A stretch of DNA of 15,458 bases from Eubacteriales Family XIII. Incertae Sedis bacterium. GTDB lineage: Bacteria; Bacillota; Clostridia; Peptostreptococcales; Anaerovoracaceae. The position numbers and the translations under genes were made by a program. The stretch covers positions 1 through 15,458 of the forward strand of contig JAITKU010000039.1 of the NCBI GenBank assembly GCA_031278255.1, in the 5' to 3' direction. A model generated the notes under the pieces. The model ran no database searches. It had not been told where the DNA came from and saw nothing but the letters and a program-made list of their open reading frames with translations. Every line of letters begins with the position of its first letter. The first letter of the stretch is position 1. Shown piece by piece: positions 1 through 6,921 of this stretch.

Positions 1-3
1 CAT
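1..3 (-). CDS. Start codon of the next gene (rest outside window)
   Basis: Only an ATG is visible at the window edge. It is supported by a GGAGG ribosome binding site at 9-13 with 5 nt spacing and by a promoter directly upstream (23-51). The product cannot be named. Confidence 0.55.
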
Positions 4-22
4 CGGCGCCTCCGTTAACAAT

Positions 23-51
23 ATTATATGCAATTCCTTGGGCGATTGCAA
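23..51 (-). promoter_or_regulatory. Sigma-A-type promoter of the gene beyond position 1
   Basis: The minus strand reads TTGCAA (46-51), a 17-bp spacer, then a perfect TATAAT (23-28). The expected transcription start falls only a few bases before the GGAGG at 9-13, so the leader is very short. A perfect inverted repeat, TGCAAT-N10-ATTGCA (29-50), overlaps the -35 hexamer and spacer and could be an operator. The rest of the stretch up to the terminator at 202 is GC-rich and shows no gene I can support. Confidence 0.6.
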
Positions 52-201
52 GTGCGACTGAAAAAGATTGTTTCACGGCCGATCTGATGTTTTGCCGTAT
101 TTTCGGTACTTTTTTGTCACGGGTACGGGATTTGCGGCTTTTGCGGCGCGAGCGGGGCCGCGAGCGAAACGGAACGCCGCGCGTTTACGGATATCCCCGT
201 C

Positions 202-223
202 AAAAACGCCGCCGGCGCCGGCG
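202..223 (-). terminator. Intrinsic terminator of the zinc operon
   Basis: On the minus strand, about 70 bases after the ycgQ-like stop, a very GC-rich hairpin (CGCCG / CGGCG arms, further self-complementary GCCGGC blocks around it) runs directly into five Ts. This is the expected form of a rho-independent terminator and separates the zinc operon from the gene whose promoter is at 23-51. Confidence 0.6.
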
Positions 224-293
224 ACAGGCCGGCAAAACGGCTAACCCATGGGGGCTTTTTCCGTATGCCCCGCCGCGGCTTTCCGCGCGGTCT

Positions 294-1100
294 TTAATAC
301 GCGAAAGGATAGATATAGCCCTCCACGGACTCCGCGGGCTCTACGGAGATCACCTCGATCTGCGGTTCCGCCAGCCCCTCGTACTCCCCTTTTCGGACGA
401 TTCCCTCCACCCGTACCCAGGTGTCGGACTCGAGTTCCCCCGCCTTGTCGTACTTGCAAACAAAGCCGTAGGGTATGAGATCGGCGACGCAACAGGTCAT
501 GCCGAGTCTGGCGGGGACAAACTCGTCCGCGCCGAGTACCGCGGGATCCTTGAACACGAAGCCCGTCACGGATATCCGGCAGCCCACATAGGTATCCAAA
601 TTCACGTACAGTTCGTTCAGCCACGCATAAAAGGCGTCGTTTTCAACCTCGATCAGGGCCGGTACGTCTGCCGAAACGCCGGGGACGAGGTCGGGGTCCT
701 GCGACACGGCCGGGGTCTGCGCGCCCATATCGCCGCTCGCCGTCTGTACCTGCGCGGCGCCGCCCACAAAAGCGTTTCCGCCCGCGTAGTTGTAGGACAG
801 GTCCGCCGCGGAAAGCGGGCTGTGCGGGAGCAGGAGCAACAGGATGGGAATCGCCGGCACGAGGCAGTGCGCGAAGCGCAGTCTGTTCTGCGGGCGAAAG
901 AGCCGAAAGGCGTTCACGCCGGCCCACAGCAGCATGACGACCGCCGTAAAATACAGATAGGGTTCCATGCGCGGCGTGACATAGCTGAGATATTTCCCGC
1001 TGCGCGCCAGATACAACATCAGCGCCGAAAAACCCACGCAGCACACAAATTCCAAAGACACCTGCGGGTTCAATACCCGCGCGTACGCACGCGTCGTCAA
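294..1100 (-). CDS. TIGR03943/YcgQ-like membrane protein, permease partner
   Basis: 268 residues from a TTG start. I chose TTG at 1100 because GGGGGAGGAGG lies 6-7 nt upstream and the codon begins 2 nt after the permease stop; the longer ATG-started frame would overlap the permease by 97 nt and add an implausible Arg-rich leader. The N-terminus has about three hydrophobic segments (roughly residues 15-32, 48-67, 79-97). After a linker rich in Ala, Gly and Val comes a soluble C-terminal domain (about 150-268) with the family-like MTCCVAD motif around Cys203-Cys204 and a beta-rich, OB-like pattern. Proteins of this family are normally encoded beside DUF318/COG0701 permeases, as here, and are thought to act with them; the substrate is unknown. 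As last gene of the zinc operon, a metal-related role is an inference. Cys203/Cys204 could bind metal. Confidence 0.82.
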   Translation of the reverse strand: MTTRAYARVLNPQVSLEFVCCVGFSALMLYLARSGKYLSYVTPRMEPYLYFTAVVMLLWAGVNAFRLFRPQNRLRFAHCLVPAIPILLLLLPHSPLSAADLSYNYAGGNAFVGGAAQVQTASGDMGAQTPAVSQDPDLVPGVSADVPALIEVENDAFYAWLNELYVNLDTYVGCRISVTGFVFKDPAVLGADEFVPARLGMTCCVADLIPYGFVCKYDKAGELESDTWVRVEGIVRKGEYEGLAEPQIEVISVEPAESVEGYIYPFAY

Positions 1101-1102
1101 AA

Positions 1103-2671
1103 TCAGCCTCCTCCCCCGTACGAAAACAGGAAAACAACCGCGAAACAGATCACGAAAGCCGAGATTGCCAGCCTCGTGACGAAACGCCCCAAAAAACAAG
1201 CGGATAACATCAGCACATTCTTGATGTCCATCATGGGGCCGAACACCATGAATCCCATCAGCGCGCTCTGCGGAAATCCGTTCGCGAAGCTGCGGGCGAC
1301 AACGGCGTCCGACGAGGAACAGAGGGAAAGGGCAAAGCCCATGAACATCATTACGGCAAGGGAAACGGCCCGGCCCGCGCCGCTTTGGGCCGAAGCGAGC
1401 GTTCCCGCGCCGATCGCCTGAAAGACGGCGGACACAAAGACGCCGATCACGAGATACTTCCCCACGTCAAAGAATTCGGTCTGCGCGTGGCGCAGGAAAA
1501 GTTCAAACCTGCCGCCGCGCCTTGTGAGGGCCTCCGCGTCCTCGTAGCAGCCGCACAGGAATTCGGCCGAGGCGCCGCCCGCGAGAACGGCGTTCTTAGG
1601 CGGCCGCAGCGCAAACGCGAGTCCGATCAGGACGGCGGAAACAATGCCGAGGCAGATGCGCGCGATCACGATCCGCATATCGCCGCTGAACGCGTAGTAC
1701 GTGGACAGGATAACCACGGGATTGATCACCGGCGTCACCGTCATAAAGGTCAGGGCCGTCGGCAGCGGAACGCCTTTTCTTACGAGACTGCGAAAAATGG
1801 GAATGGAGGCGCAGTCGCAAACCGGCAGACAAAAGCCCGCCAAGATCGCGACCGGTATGCCGAGGCCCGGCGTCCGCGGGAAGCGGCTTTCTATGGCCGA
1901 CCGGCTGACGAATACCTGAATCGCGGAGGAAAGCAGCACGCCGATGAGCAAAAACGGGATCGCCTGCAGGATGATTCCGAGGAATATGTTCACGATCTTG
2001 TTTACGGGTATCGCCGCCGAGCCGGGCAGTCGCGCCGCAAACAGACACAGCGCGGCAAGAAGCGCGATCGGCAGGAGAAAGGGCAGCCAAGGGGAAGCGC
2101 TCCCGCTGAGGAGTCCGCGGCGGATATCCGCCTCCTGCGTCGCCCTGTACACGCGAATGCCGGGATTGACGCCGCGCAGCAGTCTTTGGAAACGCCTCAG
2201 ACCGCGCGCCGTATAGACGCCGCGCACGACCGCGAGGTCGCAGCTCGCAATCTGCTCGGGGAGCGCGCTTCCCGTCCCGTAAAGCAGGGTTTCGAGCTTG
2301 GCTGCGTCCGCGATGTGCAGCACCTTGCAGAGCCTGCAGCGGTCTCGCAGGGTCTTTTGCGCGAGCAGGCCTTGCAACCGCGCAAAGGGCGTAACCCCGT
2401 TCCACTCGATCCAAATCGCATCGACCGCGCGGTCTTGCAGCTGTTCGCACATCCTTTCCGCGATCCGGTCGGGCTGCCGGTCCAAATCGTTTTTCGAGAA
2501 CAGGAGGTCCGTGCAGCGCGCGCCGGCGCCCGTGAAAGCCGCCTCGCCGGATTCAAAGCGGAACACGGCGATCTCGCTGTCTTTCCAATCCGGCCGGGCA
2601 AGCAATTCGTTCAGAAAACTCGTCTTGCCGGCGTAAAGAAAGCCGGTGACGACGTAGACGGGGATCGCCAT
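1103..2671 (-). CDS. G3E-like P-loop domain fused to DUF318/COG0701 permease
   Basis: 522 residues. Residues 1 to about 185 resemble a CobW/G3E GTPase: an N-terminal beta strand, then P-loop GFLYAGKTS (10-18) and IEWNGV (88-93) where true G3E proteins have an EPSG-type motif. The CXCC metal motif and a recognisable NKxD motif are absent, so the domain is probably degenerate. Residues 195-515 are a permease with about eight hydrophobic segments and the family hallmarks CDCAS (285-289), a PVINP motif near 314-318, and LCSSSDAVV (450-458). COG0701 permeases are mostly uncharacterised; relatives include arsenic-compound exporters (ArsP). The start lies 1 nt after the upstream GTPase stop (TGA-A-ATG), so translation is coupled. 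The two parts read as one continuous frame with no frameshift sign. The neighbouring intact G3E gene and YcgQ-like gene suggest a metal-linked transport unit; direction and substrate are unknown. Confidence 0.85.
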   Translation of the reverse strand: MAIPVYVVTGFLYAGKTSFLNELLARPDWKDSEIAVFRFESGEAAFTGAGARCTDLLFSKNDLDRQPDRIAERMCEQLQDRAVDAIWIEWNGVTPFARLQGLLAQKTLRDRCRLCKVLHIADAAKLETLLYGTGSALPEQIASCDLAVVRGVYTARGLRRFQRLLRGVNPGIRVYRATQEADIRRGLLSGSASPWLPFLLPIALLAALCLFAARLPGSAAIPVNKIVNIFLGIILQAIPFLLIGVLLSSAIQVFVSRSAIESRFPRTPGLGIPVAILAGFCLPVCDCASIPIFRSLVRKGVPLPTALTFMTVTPVINPVVILSTYYAFSGDMRIVIARICLGIVSAVLIGLAFALRPPKNAVLAGGASAEFLCGCYEDAEALTRRGGRFELFLRHAQTEFFDVGKYLVIGVFVSAVFQAIGAGTLASAQSGAGRAVSLAVMMFMGFALSLCSSSDAVVARSFANGFPQSALMGFMVFGPMMDIKNVLMLSACFLGRFVTRLAISAFVICFAVVFLFSYGGGG

Positions 2672-2672
2672 T

Positions 2673-3653
2673 TCAGATCACCCCGCCGAAGAGGGCCGCG
2701 AGACCGGGTCCGTTCAAATCGCGGCCTATCACACTCAACCTGTCGTCGCCCCGAGTCGCGCAAGCCTCGATCCGCATATCCCCGGGAACGTATTGCAAGT
2801 TCAGGTAGCCCTCCGTCCCGCGCAGGATGCCTTTCGCGCGCAGGACCTTTCCCATGGCGTCCGCTTCCATGCGCATTGCGCGCGCGCGCAGTTCCTCCTC
2901 GCTGAACACCCGCTCCGTCCGTATCGTAACGCTGTCGAAAACCTCCTCGGCAAAACCGCCGTGTTCGCCCCGGCAATGTTCGCCGTGGCAATGTTCGCCC
3001 CGGCAATGCGCGTCATGGCAATGCGCCTCCCCTGCCCCCTCGCGGGAGGCTTCGGGCGCCGGGAGGGGGCGCGGAGAAAGCAGGTCCTCGGCGCGCAAGG
3101 TTTCCCAAGGCGCGCAAAACAGCTCCGCGTTCTCGTTGTAGGTTCGGACCAGCGCGCGGGCGGCCTCCGCCTTGTCCGCAAGGTCCTCGACGCGGGACAA
3201 AAGCACCGCGTCCGCGTGCCCGATCTGATCCGCGAAGAATTCACCGAAATTTTCGGCGTAGACCGCGCAGCGCGCGGCGTCCACCACCGTGATCTTGCGC
3301 TTGATGTCCGCGAGGGCGCGAAGTTCCTCGCTCCTGCAAGCCGCCGCAACATCCGACAGCTTGCCGACGCCGGAGGGTTCGATGATGATCTTGTCCGGCT
3401 TATAGCGCGCGAGCAGCTTCTTTACAGCCTTGATCAAATCCCCTGTGAGACTGCAACAGATACAGCCCGCGCGAAGCTCCGTCACCTCCGCGCCGTCCGC
3501 CCTGAGCAGGGAGGCGTCCGCGCCCGCTTCCGCGAAGTCGTTTTCGATCACGACGATCCTCTCTCCAAAGAAAGCCTCCCGCAAAAGCTTCCGAATCAGC
3601 GTGGTCTTGCCCGCGCCCAGGAATCCCGATATGATGTAAATTTCCGTGTGCAT
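2673..3653 (-). CDS. G3E-family (COG0523/CobW-like) GTPase, putative zinc metallochaperone
   Basis: 326 residues. P-loop GFLGAGKTT (10-18), the family metal motif GCICC (63-67), EPSG (92-95), and a CobW_C-type domain after about 240. The G4 position reads SRVED (153-157) instead of NKxD, which may loosen guanine specificity. Between the domains is a His/Cys-rich loop (about 210-231) built from a five-residue repeat with HC pairs, a likely zinc-binding segment. Zur-regulated COG0523 proteins are known to deliver or salvage zinc for client enzymes under limitation, and position inside a znu/zur operon supports that subgroup rather than a cobalamin or nitrile hydratase role. The ATG is the natural start because the first strand and P-loop follow directly; its GGAGG is 13 nt upstream, which is far. 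A 44-nt gap separates it from the regulator gene. Confidence 0.9.
   Translation of the reverse strand: MHTEIYIISGFLGAGKTTLIRKLLREAFFGERIVVIENDFAEAGADASLLRADGAEVTELRAGCICCSLTGDLIKAVKKLLARYKPDKIIIEPSGVGKLSDVAAACRSEELRALADIKRKITVVDAARCAVYAENFGEFFADQIGHADAVLLSRVEDLADKAEAARALVRTYNENAELFCAPWETLRAEDLLSPRPLPAPEASREGAGEAHCHDAHCRGEHCHGEHCRGEHGGFAEEVFDSVTIRTERVFSEEELRARAMRMEADAMGKVLRAKGILRGTEGYLNLQYVPGDMRIEACATRGDDRLSVIGRDLNGPGLAALFGGVI
2963..3022. repeat. 15-bp tandem repeat encoding the His-Cys loop
   Basis: Four consecutive 15-bp units begin at 2963, 2978, 2993 and 3008. Units 1 and 3 are identical (GTTCGCCCCGGCAAT), unit 2 differs at two bases and unit 4 is more diverged. The unit length keeps the G3E frame, and each copy adds one His-Cys pair to the metal-binding loop. 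Copy number could change by slippage without a frameshift. Confidence 0.85.
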
Positions 3654-3697
3654 TCTTTCTGTTCAACCTCCGAGCCGACGCAGAGCCGCGGACGGCC

Positions 3698-4135
3698 TTA
3701 ACGCGCGGCGTCGCAATCCTTGCAATATCCGTATATTTCCAAATTGTGTCCCGTCACGCGAAAATCAAGGTCCGCGAGACCGGGAATGAATCGTTCCATG
3801 GGACAGTTGTCCATCGAAACGATCTTCCGGCAGCGCACGCAGACGGCATAATGCCTATGCCGAAAGCGATTCAACTCGTACAGGGCCGGTTCGCCGGCCG
3901 GCATGAACAGCTTGACCGCCACGCCTTTCTTAACGAAAAATTCCAAAATCCTGTACACGGTGGACAGCCAAACGGACGCGCCGTCCGCTTCGATCCGCGC
4001 GCAGATGTCCGCGACGCGCAAGGGTTCGTCGGTCCGTTCGAGTACGGCGAAAACGGTTTCGCGCTGCCTGGTTTTCTTTATGCCGGCCGGCCAATCGCTT
4101 CTGCGGCTTTGCAAGGCGGGCACCCCCTTTCCCAT
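3698..4135 (-). CDS. zur: Fur-family regulator, probably Zur
   Basis: 145 residues from ATG 4135. The N-terminal half is a winged-helix DNA-binding domain (about 15-85) with the family's STVYRILEFF recognition-helix region (58-67). The C-terminal half has the Fur dimerisation/metal features: HRHYAVCVRC (93-102) and YCKDC (137-141), forming the two CxxC pairs of the structural zinc site, plus His93, His95 and His130 as possible sensor ligands. Linkage to znuABC and a G3E chaperone makes zinc the likely signal; the sequence alone does not exclude iron, manganese or peroxide sensing. A TTG at 4147 is an alternative start: AGGTG sits 5 nt before it but about 16 nt before the ATG. The gene begins 14-26 nt after znuB, so it is co-transcribed with its presumed targets and probably autoregulated through the znuA operator. 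Confidence 0.85.
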   Translation of the reverse strand: MGKGVPALQSRRSDWPAGIKKTRQRETVFAVLERTDEPLRVADICARIEADGASVWLSTVYRILEFFVKKGVAVKLFMPAGEPALYELNRFRHRHYAVCVRCRKIVSMDNCPMERFIPGLADLDFRVTGHNLEIYGYCKDCDAAR

Positions 4136-4161
4136 CGTTTTACACAAGGACTCACCTGCCG

Positions 4162-4989
4162 TTACCGCCTGTTTGCGCCGCGCCGTATCGCCGCCGCGAG
4201 CCGTCTCACAAGCAGGATCGACAGAAAACAGCATACGCCGATCAGCACGATCGTTCCGCCGGGCTTCAAACGCGCATAGTACGAAACGAAAAGCCCGAGC
4301 AGGGTGAACGCGAGGGCAAAGGCGATCGAGCAGATCACGGTATGCCTGTAGCTTTTTCCGAACTGCATGGCGCAGGCCGTCGGCACAACCATCATGGAAG
4401 AAACGATCAACGCGCCGACCGTCCGGGACGCAACCGACACCGTGACGGCGGTCAGGACGGTAAACGCGAAATTGACGCTGCGCACGGGGACGCCCGCGAT
4501 GCGCGCGGCCCGTTCGTCCAGCGCCACATAGAACAGTTCCTTGTACAAAAGAACGAAAGCCGCCATGACAGAGCAGCTTACAATGATCACGAGCCGCAGT
4601 TCAAAGTCGCTTATGGCGACGATACTGCCGAAGAGGAAGCTGTTGAAATTGGCGGCGTTCTTGACGAAGCCGGACAGCACGCCGGCCAAGCCGACGCCCG
4701 CGGACAGGATGATGGCGATGGATATCTCGGAGTATTGCGGAAGCCTTTTTCGGATGGCCTCTATGCTCAGCGCGGCGGCGACGCAGACCGCGCCCGCTCC
4801 GAGGATGGGGTTGATGCCGAGGATCAGCCCCGCCGCAACGCCCGCGAGGGAGGAATGGGACAGCGCGTCACCGATCATAGAGAGGCGTTTCAGCACGACG
4901 ATGATCCCGATACAGGGAATGATCACGGCCAAAAGCAATCCGACCACGAAAGCGCGGCGCATGAAATCATATTCAAAAATTTCCATCAT
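4162..4989 (-). CDS. znuB: Zinc ABC transporter permease ZnuB
   Basis: 275 residues. An ABC-3 family membrane protein with about eight hydrophobic segments across almost its whole length. The LDERAARIAGVPV segment is the typical cytoplasmic coupling region that contacts the ATPase, and SRTVGALIVSSMMVVPTA is a conserved stretch of this family. It forms the membrane channel for metal delivered by ZnuA. The frame is open further upstream, but the added residues would overlap znuC by over 170 nt and are not membrane-protein-like; I chose the first of two tandem ATGs (4989, 4986), which overlaps the end of znuC by 17 nt. ABC-3 permeases serve zinc or manganese; zinc is preferred here because of the His-rich binding protein and the regulator. 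Confidence 0.9.
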   Translation of the reverse strand: MMEIFEYDFMRRAFVVGLLLAVIIPCIGIIVVLKRLSMIGDALSHSSLAGVAAGLILGINPILGAGAVCVAAALSIEAIRKRLPQYSEISIAIILSAGVGLAGVLSGFVKNAANFNSFLFGSIVAISDFELRLVIIVSCSVMAAFVLLYKELFYVALDERAARIAGVPVRSVNFAFTVLTAVTVSVASRTVGALIVSSMMVVPTACAMQFGKSYRHTVICSIAFALAFTLLGLFVSYYARLKPGGTIVLIGVCCFLSILLVRRLAAAIRRGANRR

Positions 4990-5743
4990 GCCGCGCGCCT
5001 TTCCGCAAGTCGCCCTTTCCCACAGGCGCGGGATGCTTGTGTTTGTGCGACAGTTCCTCCAAAAGCTGCGCCTTGTCGAGTTCAACCATGGAACCGTCCT
5101 CCAGACAGAATATCCGCGACAGGTATTCCGTCGCGCGTGCGATGTCATGCGTGACCATCGCGATCGTGAGGCCCTTTTCGCGGTTCAGCCGCGCCAAAAG
5201 CCGAAACAGGGACGCGACCGTTTCCGCGTCCACGCCGTTCGTCGGCTCGTCAAGCAGGAGCAGCTCGGGTTCGCTCACGAGTATGCGCGCCAGCAGGACG
5301 CGCTGCCGCTGCCCCCCGGAGAGGCTCGCGAGCATACGTCCGGCATAGGCTTCCATGCCCACGCAGGCGAGCGCCGCCCGCGCTTTTTCTCTGTGCGTTT
5401 TCCTCGGAAAGCGCAAAAAGCCGATCCGGGAAAAGAGATTGGCCGTCACGATTTCCTCGGCGGTGGCCGGAAAATTCACGCCGGAGGACAGGCCGTGCTG
5501 CGACAGATAGCCGATCTTGGGCCACGCATCGAAGCGGCGGATTTCCCGGCCGAACAGACGGATATCGCCCTCGGTCGGCGTGAGTTCGCCGAGGAACAGG
5601 CGCAGGAGGGTACTCTTGCCCGCGCCGTTCGCGCCGATGATCCCCGCGAAATCGCCGTTGCAAAGGGAAAAGCCGATCTGTGAGAAAATCGGCTCATCCC
5701 CGTATTGAAAACACAAATTGTCCGCTCGAATCGCGTCGGGCAT
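4973..5743 (-). CDS. znuC: Zinc ABC transporter ATPase ZnuC
   Basis: 256 residues with all ABC ATPase motifs: Walker A GANGAGKST (37-45), Q-loop Gln82, signature LSGGQRQ (141-147), Walker B LLLLDE (161-166) and switch His199. It powers metal import through ZnuB. The C-terminus carries a short SHKHKHP segment (232-238), a His-containing tail that may sense or bind zinc. The start has a good ribosome binding site (GGGGGGAGG, 5 nt spacing). It lies 38 nt after znuA, with a strong hairpin in the gap, and overlaps znuB by 17 nt. The length is normal for the family. Confidence 0.92.
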   Translation of the reverse strand: MPDAIRADNLCFQYGDEPIFSQIGFSLCNGDFAGIIGANGAGKSTLLRLFLGELTPTEGDIRLFGREIRRFDAWPKIGYLSQHGLSSGVNFPATAEEIVTANLFSRIGFLRFPRKTHREKARAALACVGMEAYAGRMLASLSGGQRQRVLLARILVSEPELLLLDEPTNGVDAETVASLFRLLARLNREKGLTIAMVTHDIARATEYLSRIFCLEDGSMVELDKAQLLEELSHKHKHPAPVGKGDLRKGARHDGNF

Positions 5744-5759
5744 AAAGGCCTCCCCCCGG

Positions 5760-5780
5760 CCGGCGCGAAAACGCGGCCGG
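5760..5780 (-). other. Intercistronic hairpin between znuA and znuC
   Basis: Immediately after the znuA stop the transcript can form an 8-bp GC-only stem (CCGG plus CGCG arms) with one bulged base and a 4-base loop (TTTT on the minus strand). No T-tract follows, so it is not a classic terminator. It may stabilise the upstream znuA message or trim read-through so the binding protein is made in excess over the transporter. Confidence 0.55.
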
Positions 5781-5781
5781 T

Positions 5782-6744
5782 CTATTGCAGCGCGAACTTC
5801 AAAGCCTCCAGATTTTGGCGCATGACGGAGAAATAATCGCCGCCCGCGGTCGCCTCCGCATCGCTTAGGCCCTCGATCGGGCTTAATACCCGCGTTTCCG
5901 CGCCGACGGCTTCCGCGACGGCCTCCGCCACCTTGGGACTGACCAATTCCTCAAAGAAAATGACCTTTACCGCGTGTTCCTGCGCAAAATCGATGATCTC
6001 GGCCATCTTGGCCGGATCGGGCTCCGAATCGGGCGAAAGGCCCTCGATCGCCACCTGATTGAGTTCGTAAGCCGCGCACAGATAGCCGAAAGCCTCATGC
6101 GCGACGATGATATCCCTGTTCTGACAGGCGGAAAGCGCTTCCTTGAATTCCTCGTTCAGGGCGTCGAATTCCGCCGCGTATTTCGCGTAATTCGCCTCGT
6201 AGTAGTCCGCGTTGGCCGGATCGGCCGAAGCGAAAGCGTTCTTGATGTTCTCCGTCTCCCGCTTCGCGTTCAGCGGATCGAGCCAGACGTGCGGGTCATA
6301 GCCCTCTTCTTCCTCTTCTTCCTCCTCCGCTTCTTCCTCGTCGTGCGCGTGGTGCCCCTCTCTGAGCGTAATGCCCGCAGAGGCTTCCGCGACGATGAGG
6401 TCCTCGTTTTGCAGGGATTCGAGGATGTCGTGGGCCCAGTGTTCCATGCCCGCGCCGTTATAGACAAAGATGTCCGCCGCTTCCAGTCCCGCGATATCGG
6501 CGGCGGCGGGTTCCCAGTCGTGCGGTTCCGTACCGGCGGGCACCATGTTCGTGACGCGCGCCTTTTCTCCGCCGATCTTTACGGCGAAATCATACATGGG
6601 ATAGAAAGACGCGCAGACGGACAAGAGCGCGTCCTGCGCTTCACTCCCGGCGCCGTCCGCCGCGGGCGTCTCCTTTGTGCCGCAACCCGCGAACAGGAAA
6701 AGCAATGCGCACCCGATAGAAAGTATACACCGAATCTTTTTCAT
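5782..6744 (-). CDS. znuA: Zinc ABC transporter substrate-binding lipoprotein ZnuA
   Basis: 320 residues from ATG 6744, chosen because a Lys-rich, hydrophobic signal peptide begins there, with GGGAGG 10 nt upstream; the longer open frame adds 55 residues that run through the promoter and operator. The signal ends LFAGC, giving lipidation at Cys21. This is a cluster A-I (ZnuA/TroA-type) metal-binding protein: likely ligands are His75 (EPHDWEP), His152 (DPHVWLDP), His216 (VAHEAFGY) and an acidic residue near Glu265/Glu266. Before His152 lies a His/acidic loop (about 131-148) with HHAHD followed by a long run of Glu, the kind of loop seen in zinc-specific members and missing in manganese-specific ones. 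It captures zinc outside the cell and passes it to ZnuBC. First gene of the operon, directly under the promoter and putative operator. Confidence 0.93.
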   Translation of the reverse strand: MKKIRCILSIGCALLFLFAGCGTKETPAADGAGSEAQDALLSVCASFYPMYDFAVKIGGEKARVTNMVPAGTEPHDWEPAAADIAGLEAADIFVYNGAGMEHWAHDILESLQNEDLIVAEASAGITLREGHHAHDEEEAEEEEEEEEGYDPHVWLDPLNAKRETENIKNAFASADPANADYYEANYAKYAAEFDALNEEFKEALSACQNRDIIVAHEAFGYLCAAYELNQVAIEGLSPDSEPDPAKMAEIIDFAQEHAVKVIFFEELVSPKVAEAVAEAVGAETRVLSPIEGLSDAEATAGGDYFSVMRQNLEALKFALQ

Positions 6745-6830
6745 TTTCAATAATCCTCCCGACTTTTCCAAGTGTTTTTTGTGTGAACGTTTCGCAATTT
6801 GCATACCGCCTGTCGGATAAGGGCACCCTC

Positions 6831-6849
6831 TTCCGTTTCGGCAACGGAA
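6831..6849 (-). other. Stem-loop in the znuA leader
   Basis: A perfect 7-bp inverted repeat, TTCCGTT and AACGGAA, flanks a 5-base loop in the roughly 130-nt 5' leader, about 25 nt after the expected transcription start. It could affect mRNA stability. I see no match to a known riboswitch. Confidence 0.4.
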
Positions 6850-6853
6850 ATGC

Positions 6854-6874
6854 AAATGCTTACTATTCGCATTT
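6854..6874 (-). promoter_or_regulatory. Putative Zur operator at the znuA promoter
   Basis: An inverted repeat AAATGC-N9-GCATTT, with the AT-rich core GAATAGTAA, starts about 7 bp after the -10 box, so it covers the expected transcription start. Its 21-bp length and AAAT...ATTT ends resemble Fur/Zur-family boxes of Gram-positive bacteria, though the match to the Bacillus Zur consensus is only partial. A further overlapping GCATTT copy follows. A repressor bound here would block initiation. Confidence 0.55.
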
Positions 6875-6880
6875 AGACTT

Positions 6881-6909
6881 ATTATAAGCCGGGATTTTTC
6901 CGGTGTCAA
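6881..6909 (-). promoter_or_regulatory. Consensus sigma-A promoter of the znu operon
   Basis: Perfect TTGACA (6904-6909), a 17-bp spacer and perfect TATAAT (6881-6886) on the minus strand. The spacer itself contains CCGG repeats flanking an A-rich centre. A promoter this strong fits an operon controlled by repression rather than by an activator. Transcription should start near 6874, inside the putative operator. Confidence 0.85.
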
Positions 6910-6921
6910 TATCTGTTTTTT

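Noticed and set aside
4..130. A minus-strand open stretch with a GTG start reading VKQSFSVALAIAQGIAYNIV near the window start
   Set aside because: The same bases form a TTGCAA-17-TATAAT promoter and a GGAGG site for the ATG at 1-3, which explains them better; there is no ribosome binding site for the GTG.
87..2905. Two long plus-strand open frames (87-1421 and 1385-2905) opposite the YcgQ-like, permease and G3E genes
   Set aside because: They are Arg/Gln/His-rich with no domain pattern, lack ribosome binding sites and lie opposite strongly recognisable genes; long antisense frames are expected in such GC-rich DNA.
2963..3022. Short regular repeats that could suggest a CRISPR array
   Set aside because: The units are contiguous, 15 bp long, keep the reading frame and encode a metal-binding loop; there are no spacers.
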